Positions 1-6,113 of a DNA stretch of 7,811 nucleotides are shown here, piece by piece. Origin of the DNA: JAICIG01 sp035532215 (GTDB taxonomy: Bacteria > Planctomycetota > Planctomycetia > Pirellulales > JAICIG01). The notes beneath the pieces were generated by a model, which did no database searches, was not told the DNA's origin, and saw nothing but the letters and a program-made list of their open reading frames with translations. The stretch is taken from NCBI GenBank assembly GCA_035532215.1, contig DATKRK010000394.1:1-7811 (forward strand), written 5' to 3'. How positions within the stretch are numbered: position 1 is the first letter of the stretch; the number at the start of each line of letters is the position of its first letter. A program made the translations under genes and the position numbers.

Positions 1-683
1 TGATGCTTGGTCGGCAAGAAGCCGGCGCCCCACAGCCGCGAGAAGAGCGCTTGGCTGCCGGCCTTCGAACTCCAGCGCGAGTGCAGCACCACGAACGCCG
101 GCAAATCCTGATTCGGGCTGCCGATGCCGTAGGAGAGCCAAGCCCCCGTGCTCGGCCGGCCGGGCAACTGGCTGCCCGTTTGAATGAACGTGATCGCCGG
201 GTCGTGGTTGATGGCCTCGGTGTGGACCGACTTGACGATCGTGATGTCGTCGGCGATCGAGCCGGTGTGCGGCAACAGCTCGCTGAGCCACGCCCCGTGC
301 CGGCCGTACTGCTGGAACTTGAACAGCGAAGGCGCGATCGGAAACCGGGCCTGGCCCGAGGTCATCGTCGTGATCCGCTGGCCGTTGCGCACCGAGTCGG
401 GCAGGTCCTTGTCGAACCAGTCCTGCATCTTCGGCTTGTAGTCGTACAAGTCGAGCTGCGACGGCGCGTCGGCCATGAACAGCCAGATCACGCGCTTCGC
501 CTTGGGGGCGAAGTGCAAGGCTGGCAGCACGCCGAAGGTTTTGTCGTCGCCGGCCGGCGCATCGGCCGAGAGCAGCGAAGGGTTCAGCAGCGAACTCAGC
601 GCCGCCGTACCGATGCCCGCGGCGCAGCGGCCGAAGAAATGGCGGCGAGTTTCCAGCAGGGCGTATTCTTGGCGAGGATCCAT
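1..683 (-). CDS. DUF1501 family protein, Tat-exported (C-terminal part outside window)
   Basis: The minus-strand frame is open from ATG at 683-681 to the window edge: 227 whole codons, no stop, ending ...GFLPTKHQ. The N-terminus carries a twin-arginine signal, RRHFFGRCAAGIG at residues 13-25, followed by a hydrophobic stretch to about residue 38, so export in a folded state is likely. From about residue 61 comes the DUF1501 (PF07394) start, AKRVIWLFMADAPSQLDLYDYKP, here with its core APSQLDLYDYKP at 73-84. Later family-like blocks include HTEAINHDPAITFIQTG and QLPGRPSTGAWLSYGIGS. DUF1501 proteins have a sulfatase/alkaline-phosphatase-like fold and are abundant in Planctomycetes; their substrate is not established. 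Family members are usually 400-500 residues, so about half is missing here because of the window edge, not because of a lesion. It lies 141 bases downstream of the PSCyt/PSD1 gene on the same strand, the usual partner arrangement, so co-transcription is likely. I see no Shine-Dalgarno sequence before this start; the family match and Tat signal fix it. Confidence 0.93.
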   Translation of the reverse strand, partial: MDPRQEYALLETRRHFFGRCAAGIGTAALSSLLNPSLLSADAPAGDDKTFGVLPALHFAPKAKRVIWLFMADAPSQLDLYDYKPKMQDWFDKDLPDSVRNGQRITTMTSGQARFPIAPSLFKFQQYGRHGAWLSELLPHTGSIADDITIVKSVHTEAINHDPAITFIQTGSQLPGRPSTGAWLSYGIGSPNQDLPAFVVLHSRWSSKAGSQALFSRLWGAGFLPTKH

Positions 684-691
684 GGCGGTGT

Positions 692-705
692 CGGTAGGCG
701 GTAGG
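692..705 (-). repeat. Heptamer doublet CCTACCG x2 before the DUF1501 start
   Basis: Read on the minus strand this is CCTACCG twice, directly in tandem, followed by a degenerate partial unit (ACACCG, 691-686). It ends eight bases upstream of the DUF1501 start codon, in the place where a ribosome binding site would be expected. It belongs with the two other CCTRHCG heptamer arrays in this window (5011-5026 and 6113-6142). Confidence 0.6.
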
Positions 706-719
706 TGGGGATGAATGTT

Positions 720-821
720 GGGTGGCATGCCTTCGACGGCGCCAGCCGTCGTAGGCATGTGAATGTTAGGCCGGCAGCATGCTTACCCGCTTGCTGGCGC
801 AAGCGTGAAAGCATGCCACCC
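720..821. repeat. Composite inverted-repeat element with two nested hairpins
   Basis: The element is bounded by a perfect 11-bp inverted repeat, GGGTGGCATGC (720-730) and GCATGCCACCC (811-821). Inside are two strong stem-loops. Hairpin A (726-759): outer stem CATGCCT/AGGCATG, one mismatch, inner 7-bp stem CGACGGC (734-740)/GCCGTCG (745-751), loop GCCA. Hairpin B (777-816): outer 8-bp stem GCATGCTT/AAGCATGC, a 3x3 internal loop, inner 7-bp stem CGCTTGC (788-794)/GCAAGCG (799-805), loop TGGC. It starts four bases past the stop of the PSCyt/PSD1 gene and fills most of the gap before DUF1501. There is no U-tract, so it is not a classic terminator. It could stabilise or process the transcript between the two genes. 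It looks like a dispersed repeat (REP/BIME-like) and I recall similar sequences between planctomycete genes, but could not check this. Confidence 0.75.
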
Positions 822-824
822 TCT

Positions 825-3800
825 CTATTCTTTCGTAATCGTTTCGTCGAGATTCAAGATCAAATTGGCGACCATCGTGCGGGCGGCGAGCTGGCTGGCG
901 TCGAGCAATGCGTTGCGCTTCGAGTCGCCGACGGCCAACAGCTTGGCCGCCGCATCGGGCTTGGCTTGATAATCGGCCAGGTAAGCGCCGTAGACGCCGG
1001 CCAATACGGCCAACTCGTCGGCCGCCGGACGGCGGGCGGTCGCCAGGCGGAAGGCGTAGACGATCTGCTCCTCCGGCGTCGCGCCCCCTTCGGTCATCAT
1101 CCGTTCGGCCAAACGCCGAGCGGCTTCGACGTATTGCACGTCGTTCATCAGCACGAGCGCCTGAAGCGGCGTGTTGGTCCGCGCGCGGCGCACCGTGCAG
1201 GTTTCGCGCGAGGGAGCGTCGAATGTCGTCAGCGAAGCGGGCGGGCTGGTGCGCTTCCAGAACGTGTACAGGCTGCGGCGATACAAGGCGTCGCCCGGGT
1301 CTTGCTTGTAGATCGACGTGTTGCTGCCCAAGAAGCCGACCGCCTCCCACAGCCCTTCGGGCTGATACGGCTTCACGCTGCGCCCGCCGAGTCGCTCGAC
1401 CAACAGCCCGCTCACGGCTAGCGCCGAATCGCGCACGGCTTCGGCGTCCATGCGGAACCGCGGACCTCGGGCGAGGAGCAAGTTTTCGGGATCGCGCTCG
1501 ATCAGTTGCGGCGTCGATCGCGACGATTGCTGATAGCTCGCCGACATCACGATCAGCTTCTGGATGTGTTTCACGTTCCAGCCCGAGCCGACGAATTCGG
1601 TGGCCAGCCAGTCGAGCAGTTCCGGGTGCGTCGGCCACTCGCCTTGGGCGCCGAAATCGCCGGCCGTCTTGACGATGCCTGAACCAAAATACTGCTGCCA
1701 GAAGCGATTCACGGTCACGCGGGCCGTGAGCGGATGCGACGGATCGACCAGCCACTGAGCCAGCCCCAGCCGGGTCGGCGGCGCGTCCTTGGGCAGCGGC
1801 GGCAAAACGGCGGGCGTGCCGGCCGTCACTTTTTCGCCATGCTTGTCGTAGGCGCCGCGGACGAGGATGAACGTCTCGCGCGGTTGCGGCGCTTCGGCCA
1901 TGACCATCGTCGTGGGGATCGCCGCGTCGAGCGCCGCAAGCTGCTTGTTCAACTCGTCGGCCTGCTTGTGCAGCGGGTCGAACACTTCGCGAGTCTTGCC
2001 GTAGACGTGTTCCAAAAAGTGATCGCGGAGCAGCTTCGTTTGCTCATCCTTGCGGGTCGCGGCATCGGCCTTGAGCGCCTCTTGCAGCGGAGCGGAGAGC
2101 GTCGATTTCGACTGGGCCCGCTCGTAAGTTTCCCAGGCCAATTGCGAGTCGAACGACTGCCCGGCTTGCGGCGTGCGGGTGACGATGCCGGCCTGATCCC
2201 AAAAGCACGTGCCGTCGTGCTGCGTGAAGGCCCAGCCGTTGATCACCGCGCCCGGCGCCAGGCCGACCTTGGCCGCGTCGACTTCCAGCCGCACCCATTG
2301 ACCGGCCTCGGGCAAGGCCCCGACCGGCTGCCGGCTAGGCGAATTCGCGGCGCCCCAGGGAATCACGTCCTCGCCCCAGGTCGCGCGATGCTCCCACGAG
2401 CCGTCGTTGAACTGGAGCATGATCTCTTTCGGCTTGTCGGCGGAATCGAGGTAGACGTAGGCAAATAGCTTGTCGCCTTCGCCCACGCGCAGGCCGTCTT
2501 TCGCGCCGGTAAAGAAGTGCTGGCTGAGTCCGGCGCTCTTGCGCGTCGATGCCTTGCTGCCGCTGAGCACCGGCGAGGGCGCCGAGACGAACGTCCAGCC
2601 TCCTTCTTGCTTGGCGCCGGCGGGCGTGTCGTCGTCGATCCAGACGAACTCCCGCGGCTCGGCCGAAACGGTCGGCTGATTCGGCTCGACGTACTCGACC
2701 TTGGCCAGCTCGGCGGCGATCTGGCCGCGGACCTGGGCGATTTGCTCGTTGAGCGTCTTTTGCCGCGTCTCCTCTTCGGGCGTCGGGACTTTGATGATCG
2801 GGGGCGGCGCCAGGGCGTTGCCGTCCATCGCGCTCTCGGCCACGCTGCCGAAGAAGGCGTAGAGCCGATAAAAATCCTTCTGCGTGAACGGGTCGAACTT
2901 GTGATCGTGGCAGACGCAACAGCCCATCGTCAGCCCCATGAACACGGTCGACGTGGTTTCGACCCGATCGACCGCGTAGCGCACCAGCACTTCTTCGTTG
3001 ATCGAGCCGCCTTCGCTCGTCGAGACGTTGCAGCGGTTGAAGCCCGTGGCGATCCGCTGCTCGGGCGTCGGATTGGGCAGCAGGTCGCCGGCCAGTTGCT
3101 CGACGGTGAAGCGGTCGAACGGCAGATTGCGATTGAAGGCGTCGATCACCCAGTCGCGATACTTCCACAACGCCCGCTCGTTGTCGAAGTGCAAGCCGTG
3201 CGTATCGCCGTAGCGGGCCGCGTCGAGCCAGTAGCGCGCCATGTGCTCGCCGTAGCGGGGCGAGTTCAAAAGCCAATCGACCAAGGCTTCGTAGGCGGCC
3301 GGTGATGGATCGGCGACGAACGTGTCGACTTCGGCCGGCGTCGGCGGCAAGCCGGTCAAGTCAAACGTGACGCGGCGCACCAGCGTCACCGGGTCGGCCG
3401 GCGGCGAAGGTTCGAGCCCTTCGGCTTCGAGCCGGGCGAGCAGGAAGCGGTCGATCGGCGTGCGAACGAGCGGCTCGTGGTTGATCGGCGGCGGCTCGAC
3501 GCGCACCGGCGGCAGGAACGACCAGTGGCCGCGATACTCGGCGCCTTCGTCGATCCAGCGTTTGAGCTTTTCGATCTCCTCGGGTTTCAGCGTTTTGCCG
3601 CTGGCCGGCGGCGGCATTTTGGCGTCGGCGTCGGCCGTCGTGATGCGTTCGACGAGAGCGCTCGCCGCGATTTGACCGGCGACAACCGCCTTGGCGCCCG
3701 AGGGCAGCTCAGCCGCGGCGCCTTCTTGCCTGTCGAGCCGCAGCCCGGCTTGCCGCTCTTTCTCGTCGGGCCCGTGACACTTGAAGCAGTTGTTCGACAA

Positions 3801-3938
3801 GATCGGGCGGATCTCGCGGTTGAAGTCGATTTTCTTCTCGGCGGCCGCTGCCGGCGCCGTCCAGCAAAGGGCGAGCGATACGGCCAGCGACAAACATTCG
3901 GCCCAAGCGCGGCCGAACTCCAAACGACACTGCTTCAT
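825..3938 (-). CDS. Secreted PSCyt1-PSCyt2 (DUF1549)-PSD1 (DUF1553) protein
   Basis: A 1037-residue planctomycetal multidomain protein, full length for the family. A Sec signal peptide spans about residues 1-33 (hydrophobic core then APAAAA before EKK). PSCyt1 (PF07635) follows, about 36-130: heme c motif CFKCH at 51-55 with a likely distal Met in KMPP at 108. PSCyt2/DUF1549 (PF07583) runs about 155-365 and has the family's second CxxCH (C340, C343, H344, then DHKFDP). An insert at about 430-590 rich in Trp and Phe (FVWIDDDTPAGA, LFAYVYLDS, WEHRATWG, WVRLEV, GWAFTQHDGTCFWD) resembles a jelly-roll, perhaps carbohydrate-binding, module; charged helical stretches flank it (390-412 and 620-672). 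PSD1/DUF1553 (PF07587) covers about 720-985, with VNRFWQQYFGSGIV and the hallmark TFDAPSRETCTVRRARTN. The enzymatic activity of this architecture is not established; a redox or surface-polymer role is inference. A promoter lies just upstream and AAGG precedes the ATG by about nine bases. DUF1501 follows on the same strand. Confidence 0.96.
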   Translation of the reverse strand: MKQCRLEFGRAWAECLSLAVSLALCWTAPAAAAEKKIDFNREIRPILSNNCFKCHGPDEKERQAGLRLDRQEGAAAELPSGAKAVVAGQIAASALVERITTADADAKMPPPASGKTLKPEEIEKLKRWIDEGAEYRGHWSFLPPVRVEPPPINHEPLVRTPIDRFLLARLEAEGLEPSPPADPVTLVRRVTFDLTGLPPTPAEVDTFVADPSPAAYEALVDWLLNSPRYGEHMARYWLDAARYGDTHGLHFDNERALWKYRDWVIDAFNRNLPFDRFTVEQLAGDLLPNPTPEQRIATGFNRCNVSTSEGGSINEEVLVRYAVDRVETTSTVFMGLTMGCCVCHDHKFDPFTQKDFYRLYAFFGSVAESAMDGNALAPPPIIKVPTPEEETRQKTLNEQIAQVRGQIAAELAKVEYVEPNQPTVSAEPREFVWIDDDTPAGAKQEGGWTFVSAPSPVLSGSKASTRKSAGLSQHFFTGAKDGLRVGEGDKLFAYVYLDSADKPKEIMLQFNDGSWEHRATWGEDVIPWGAANSPSRQPVGALPEAGQWVRLEVDAAKVGLAPGAVINGWAFTQHDGTCFWDQAGIVTRTPQAGQSFDSQLAWETYERAQSKSTLSAPLQEALKADAATRKDEQTKLLRDHFLEHVYGKTREVFDPLHKQADELNKQLAALDAAIPTTMVMAEAPQPRETFILVRGAYDKHGEKVTAGTPAVLPPLPKDAPPTRLGLAQWLVDPSHPLTARVTVNRFWQQYFGSGIVKTAGDFGAQGEWPTHPELLDWLATEFVGSGWNVKHIQKLIVMSASYQQSSRSTPQLIERDPENLLLARGPRFRMDAEAVRDSALAVSGLLVERLGGRSVKPYQPEGLWEAVGFLGSNTSIYKQDPGDALYRRSLYTFWKRTSPPASLTTFDAPSRETCTVRRARTNTPLQALVLMNDVQYVEAARRLAERMMTEGGATPEEQIVYAFRLATARRPAADELAVLAGVYGAYLADYQAKPDAAAKLLAVGDSKRNALLDASQLAARTMVANLILNLDETITKE

Positions 3939-3982
3939 GGCGGGACCTTAAGCGGCGAAGGAAGGCAGGGAAAGCATCCGCC

Positions 3983-4010
3983 ATTATACATAAAGCCGGG
4001 CCGATGCAAA
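3983..4010 (-). promoter_or_regulatory. Predicted sigma70-like promoter for the PSCyt/PSD1 gene
   Basis: On the minus strand there is a perfect -10 box TATAAT (3988-3983) and a -35-like TTTGCA (4010-4005; 4 of 6 consensus bases) separated by 16 bases. Transcription would start near 3976, giving a leader of about 38 bases before the ATG at 3938. The surrounding AT-rich patch (TTTATGTATAATGG) stands out in this GC-rich sequence. Prediction by eye only. Confidence 0.6.
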
Positions 4011-4115
4011 ACTTCGGCGGACTCATTGGCTCTTCGCGCCGCGGCCTTCCGATCCCAGTCTTTGCTGTGGGCGCCAATGCCGAACATCGTGAGCGACTCG
4101 CCAGGATTCCGCGTT

Positions 4116-4144
4116 TTGGCGCCTCTACGCCGGCGCGGTACAAT
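4116..4144 (+). promoter_or_regulatory. Predicted sigma70-like promoter for the SDR-SDR-aminotransferase group
   Basis: TTGGCG (4116-4121, 4 of 6 consensus bases) and TACAAT (4139-4144, 5 of 6) are separated by the ideal 17 bases. Transcription would start near 4151, about 50 bases before the ATG at 4200. It is divergent from the minus-strand promoter, with the two -10 boxes about 150 bases apart, so the promoters do not overlap. I see no clear operator palindrome between them. Prediction by eye only. Confidence 0.55.
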
Positions 4145-4199
4145 CTCGCCGCTGCCCCCGTGCGTCTGCTTTCCAACTCCTCCCTGCTGAGAACCGATC

Positions 4200-5003
4200 A
4201 TGTGCCCAGCCCCCGCCAGCGAACCGACGGTTCAACAGTTGTTCGATCTGACGGGTAAGACGGCATTGGTCTCGGGTGCGACCGGTTATCTAGGATCGGC
4301 CTTGAGCCGTGCGCTGGCCGAGGCGGGCGCCAGCGTCGTCGTCAGCAGCCGAGACCTGACGCGCGGCGAGGCTGCGGCCGAGGGACTGCCGGGCCCGCAA
4401 CCACACTTCGCCGTCGAATTGGATCAGATGGACCAGCAGTCCATTGAGCGCGGCTGGCAAGCGGCGCTCGCCGCGGCGGGGAAGATCGACATTCTGGTCA
4501 ACAACGGGCACGAAGGCCAGGCCGCCGATTGGACGAACGTCACGGCCGACGAGTTCAATCGGCAGTTGACGAACGCCACCGGCTACTTCGTGCTGGCCCG
4601 GCTGCTGCGGCAGCATGCGGTCGAGCGCGGCGCCGCGGCGAGCGTAATCATGATCGGCTCGATGTACGGCGTCGTGGCTTCGTATCCCGATGCCTATGCC
4701 GGCGTCTGCGCGGCCAGCCCGGTGGCCTATCACGCGCTCAAGGGGGGCATCGTCCAGATGACGCGGCACCTGGCGGTCTATTGGGCCGGCGACGGCGTGC
4801 GCGTGAATTGCCTCAGCCCGGGGCCGTTTCCGCCCGAACGGATCGACAGGCGGCTCGTCGAGCGATTGTGCGAAAAAAGCCCGATGAAGCGGATGGGCCG
4901 CCCCGCCGAACTGAAAGGCGCCATCGTGTTTCTGGCCAGCGATGCCGGCAGTTATGTGACCGGGCAGAACTTGCTGGTCGACGGCGGCTGGACGGCGTGG
5001 TGA
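4200..5003 (+). CDS. SDR family oxidoreductase (SDR1), enlarged loop before the catalytic Tyr
   Basis: A cytoplasmic NAD(P)-dependent short-chain dehydrogenase of 267 residues, the usual classical-SDR length. Rossmann glycine motif SGATGYLG at 25-32; end of strand 2 is VVVSSRD with Arg51, which favours NADP(H); NNG at 101-103; a complete catalytic tetrad of Asn125, Ser154, Tyr177 and Lys181 (YHALK); then VNCLSPGPFP and the C-terminal FLASDAGSYVTGQNLLVDGGW. The Ser-to-Tyr spacing is 23 residues rather than the usual 12-13, because of the insert YGVVASYPDAYAGVCAASPVA. From memory, this pattern (GVV..., an aromatic-rich stretch, then PVxYxxxK) marks an SDR subgroup that includes PtmA-like proteins from flagellin-glycan and nonulosonate loci; that link is tentative. 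It is the first gene of the plus-strand group, with a promoter about 55 bases upstream. The ribosome site is weak (GAGA about nine bases before ATG). The exact substrate is unknown. Confidence 0.93.
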   Translation: MCPAPASEPTVQQLFDLTGKTALVSGATGYLGSALSRALAEAGASVVVSSRDLTRGEAAAEGLPGPQPHFAVELDQMDQQSIERGWQAALAAAGKIDILVNNGHEGQAADWTNVTADEFNRQLTNATGYFVLARLLRQHAVERGAAASVIMIGSMYGVVASYPDAYAGVCAASPVAYHALKGGIVQMTRHLAVYWAGDGVRVNCLSPGPFPPERIDRRLVERLCEKSPMKRMGRPAELKGAIVFLASDAGSYVTGQNLLVDGGWTAW

Positions 5004-5010
5004 TTGAGGA

Positions 5011-5026
5011 GGCGACAGGCGACAGG
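5011..5026 (-). repeat. Heptamer doublet (CCTGTCG x2 + CC on the minus strand)
   Basis: Plus strand reads GGCGACA twice then GG, starting seven bases after the SDR1 stop codon. On the minus strand it is CCTGTCG CCTGTCG CC, matching the consensus CCTRHCG shared with 692-705 and 6113-6142. Short heptameric tandem repeats (STRRs) are known from heterocystous cyanobacteria; this is only an analogy. Confidence 0.55.
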
Positions 5027-5032
5027 AAATCC

Positions 5033-5060
5033 GGCGAGCCGGAGGCGTCAGCCTCCGTGT
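5033..5060 (+). repeat. Interspersed 28-bp hairpin repeat, copy 1
   Basis: GGCGAGC followed by a perfect 7-bp stem CGGAGGC (5040-5046)/GCCTCCG (5051-5057) closing on loop GTCA. It lies in the 127-base gap between SDR1 and SDR2. It matches copy 2 (5903-5930) at 26 of 28 positions and the reverse complement of copy 3 (6050-6077) at 27 of 28. With no U-tract it is not a standard terminator; in the transcript it would give a stable stem-loop between two cistrons. Confidence 0.8.
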
Positions 5061-5130
5061 TGCGTCGGCGTCGGATAGACGGTTGCCGCACGTCGCCATT
5101 TGTAACTTCTGAAACGAGCAGGCAGCACTT

Positions 5131-5895
5131 ATGAAACTCTTAGGTAAGAAGGCGCTGGTCACCGGCGCGGCGCGCGGCATCGGCAAAGGCTGCGCGCTGG
5201 AGTTGGCTCGGGCGGGCGCCGACGTGGCGGTGAACGACCGCCAGCCGGGCCCGCTCCTGGAAGAAACATTCGCCGAGATCTGTTCGCTCGGCCGCGAGGC
5301 GCATGTCGTGCCGGGCGACGTGTTCGCGCGAGCGAGTTGCGAGCAGGTCGTGGCGGCTGCGATCAAAGCCCTGGGCCGGATCGATATCTTCGTCAGCAAC
5401 CCGGCGTATTCATATCGCTCGCCTTTTTTGGAGTTCGATCCCGAGAAGTTCGACCAGGTTTTGCAGGGCACGCTCTACGGCGGCTTCCACATGAGCCAGT
5501 TGGTCGCCCGGCACATGGTCGAGCGCGGCGGGGGCGGCAAGATCGTGTTCATTTCCAGCGTCCACAACCGCATTCCCTTTGCCCGCAGCGCGGCCTACAA
5601 CGCCGGCAAGAGCGGTCTGGTGAACCTGGCTTTCACGATCGCCAACGAGTTGGCGCCGCACCGGATCAACGTGAACGCGATCGAGCCCGGCTGGATCGAC
5701 ACGCCCGGCGAACACGAAGCCTTCGGCGACGCCGCCATCAGCGACGCTGCCCCGACGCTTCCCTGGGGCCGGCTCGGCACGCCCGCCGACATCGGCAAAG
5801 CCGCCGCGTTTCTCGCTTCGGACGACGCCGATTACATCACGGGAACTTCGCTGCTGGTCGACGGGGGGTTGTGGATGCGAGGAGCGGCGGAATGA
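5131..5895 (+). CDS. SDR family oxidoreductase (SDR2) lacking the usual helix-4 Asn
   Basis: A 254-residue classical SDR, distinct from SDR1 and probably NAD-dependent. Cofactor motif TGAARGIG at 11-18; strand 2 ends VAVNDR with Asp36, the acidic residue that favours NAD(H); GDV at 62-64. Ser143 (ISSVH), Tyr156 and Lys160 (YNAGK) form the catalytic core. The C-terminal half is typical: INVNAIEPGWIDTPGE, then GRLGTPADIGKAAAFLASDDADYITGTSLLVDGG. Two positions are unusual. The NNAG motif reads SNPA (89-92), and the tetrad Asn of helix 4 (pattern NLxGxF) is Thr114 in TLYGGF. The enzyme may still work, since the Ser-Tyr-Lys triad is intact, but proton relay would differ. It resembles 3-oxoacyl-ACP reductase or glucose-dehydrogenase-like SDRs, which does not fix the substrate. 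It follows SDR1 after 127 bases on the same strand and probably shares its transcript. No strong ribosome site is visible; the start is set by the normal N-terminal length. Confidence 0.93.
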   Translation: MKLLGKKALVTGAARGIGKGCALELARAGADVAVNDRQPGPLLEETFAEICSLGREAHVVPGDVFARASCEQVVAAAIKALGRIDIFVSNPAYSYRSPFLEFDPEKFDQVLQGTLYGGFHMSQLVARHMVERGGGGKIVFISSVHNRIPFARSAAYNAGKSGLVNLAFTIANELAPHRINVNAIEPGWIDTPGEHEAFGDAAISDAAPTLPWGRLGTPADIGKAAAFLASDDADYITGTSLLVDGGLWMRGAAE

Positions 5896-5902
5896 ACAGC
5901 GC

Positions 5903-5930
5903 GGCGAGCCGGAGGCGTTAGCCTCCGGGT
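5903..5930 (+). repeat. Interspersed 28-bp hairpin repeat, copy 2
   Basis: Same unit as copy 1: GGCGAGC, then stem CGGAGGC (5910-5916)/GCCTCCG (5921-5927) with loop GTTA in place of GTCA. It begins seven bases after the SDR2 stop and is followed by GGGTGGC (5927-5933), a heptamer also found at both ends of the 720-821 element. It is in inverted orientation to copy 3 at 6050-6077. Confidence 0.8.
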
Positions 5931-6049
5931 GGCCCCGCGCAACGGCCAACCTCGAAACGCGCCCTAGCGAGATGTAGTACATAATTTGCACATTGCGTCC
6001 AACGCCTTCACCGAAAGAAATGCGTCGCAGTCAAATGCCGCCAGGCGTT
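5931..6049 (+). other. Spacer between inverted hairpin repeats, with an AT-rich patch
   Basis: This 119-base segment is bracketed by hairpin copies 2 and 3 in opposite orientation. It contains an AT-rich island at about 5972-5996 (TAGTACATAATTTGCACATT) that contrasts with the surrounding GC-rich DNA. TACATAAT could act as a -10 box for the aminotransferase gene, but I find no convincing -35 box at 16-18 bases, so a promoter is only a weak possibility. I see no open reading frame or RNA gene here. Confidence 0.25.
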
Positions 6050-6077
6050 ACCCGGAGGCTGACGCCTCCGGCTCGCC
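6050..6077 (-). repeat. Interspersed 28-bp hairpin repeat, copy 3 (inverted)
   Basis: The reverse complement of this segment matches copy 2 at 27 of 28 positions, the difference being the loop base. Stem CGGAGGC (6053-6059)/GCCTCCG (6064-6070), loop TGAC. Together with copy 2 it could also form a long-range 28-bp duplex around the 119-base spacer in DNA or RNA. Confidence 0.8.
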
Positions 6078-6113
6078 GGCCTGATCCGGCTCGCCGGCCT
6101 GATCCGGCTCGCC
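6067..6113. repeat. 18-bp tandem repeat, about 2.6 copies
   Basis: The unit TCCGGCTCGCCGGCCTGA occurs at 6067-6084 and 6085-6102 and partially (11 bases) at 6103-6113, with no mismatch. The first copy includes the right end of hairpin copy 3, so the array probably arose by local duplication of the hairpin element's flank (GGCTCGCC). It ends 42 bases before the aminotransferase start codon. It is non-coding. Confidence 0.85.

Noticed and set aside
720..821. Rho-independent terminator
   Set aside because: The hairpins are strong, but neither strand has a run of T after them.
766..1755. Long alternative frames inside the PSCyt/PSD1 gene (also 908-1672, 2335-3276, 2517-3305)
   Set aside because: All overlap a full-length gene with continuous domain matches; their translations are low-complexity and Arg-rich.
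3852..3870. Lipobox in the PSCyt/PSD1 signal peptide (LALC)
   Set aside because: The residue before Cys25 is Leu instead of Gly, Ala or Ser, and an ordinary signal peptidase site (AAAA before EKK) follows.
3935..4258. Small open frames in the divergent promoter region
   Set aside because: They overlap both promoters and the starts of the real genes, lack ribosome sites, and have no recognisable sequence.
4290..5471. 393-codon minus-strand open frame across SDR1, the gap and SDR2
   Set aside because: It lies antisense to two well-supported SDR genes and shows no family motifs; a composition artefact.
5978..5991. Promoter TTGCAC / TACATAAT before the aminotransferase
   Set aside because: The boxes are in the wrong order and too close, and no -35 box is found at a proper distance from TACATAAT; kept only as a low-confidence AT-rich patch.
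5033..6077. CRISPR array
   Set aside because: The 28-bp repeats are irregularly spaced, in both orientations, and near-palindromic around a tetraloop; there are no uniform spacers and no cas genes.
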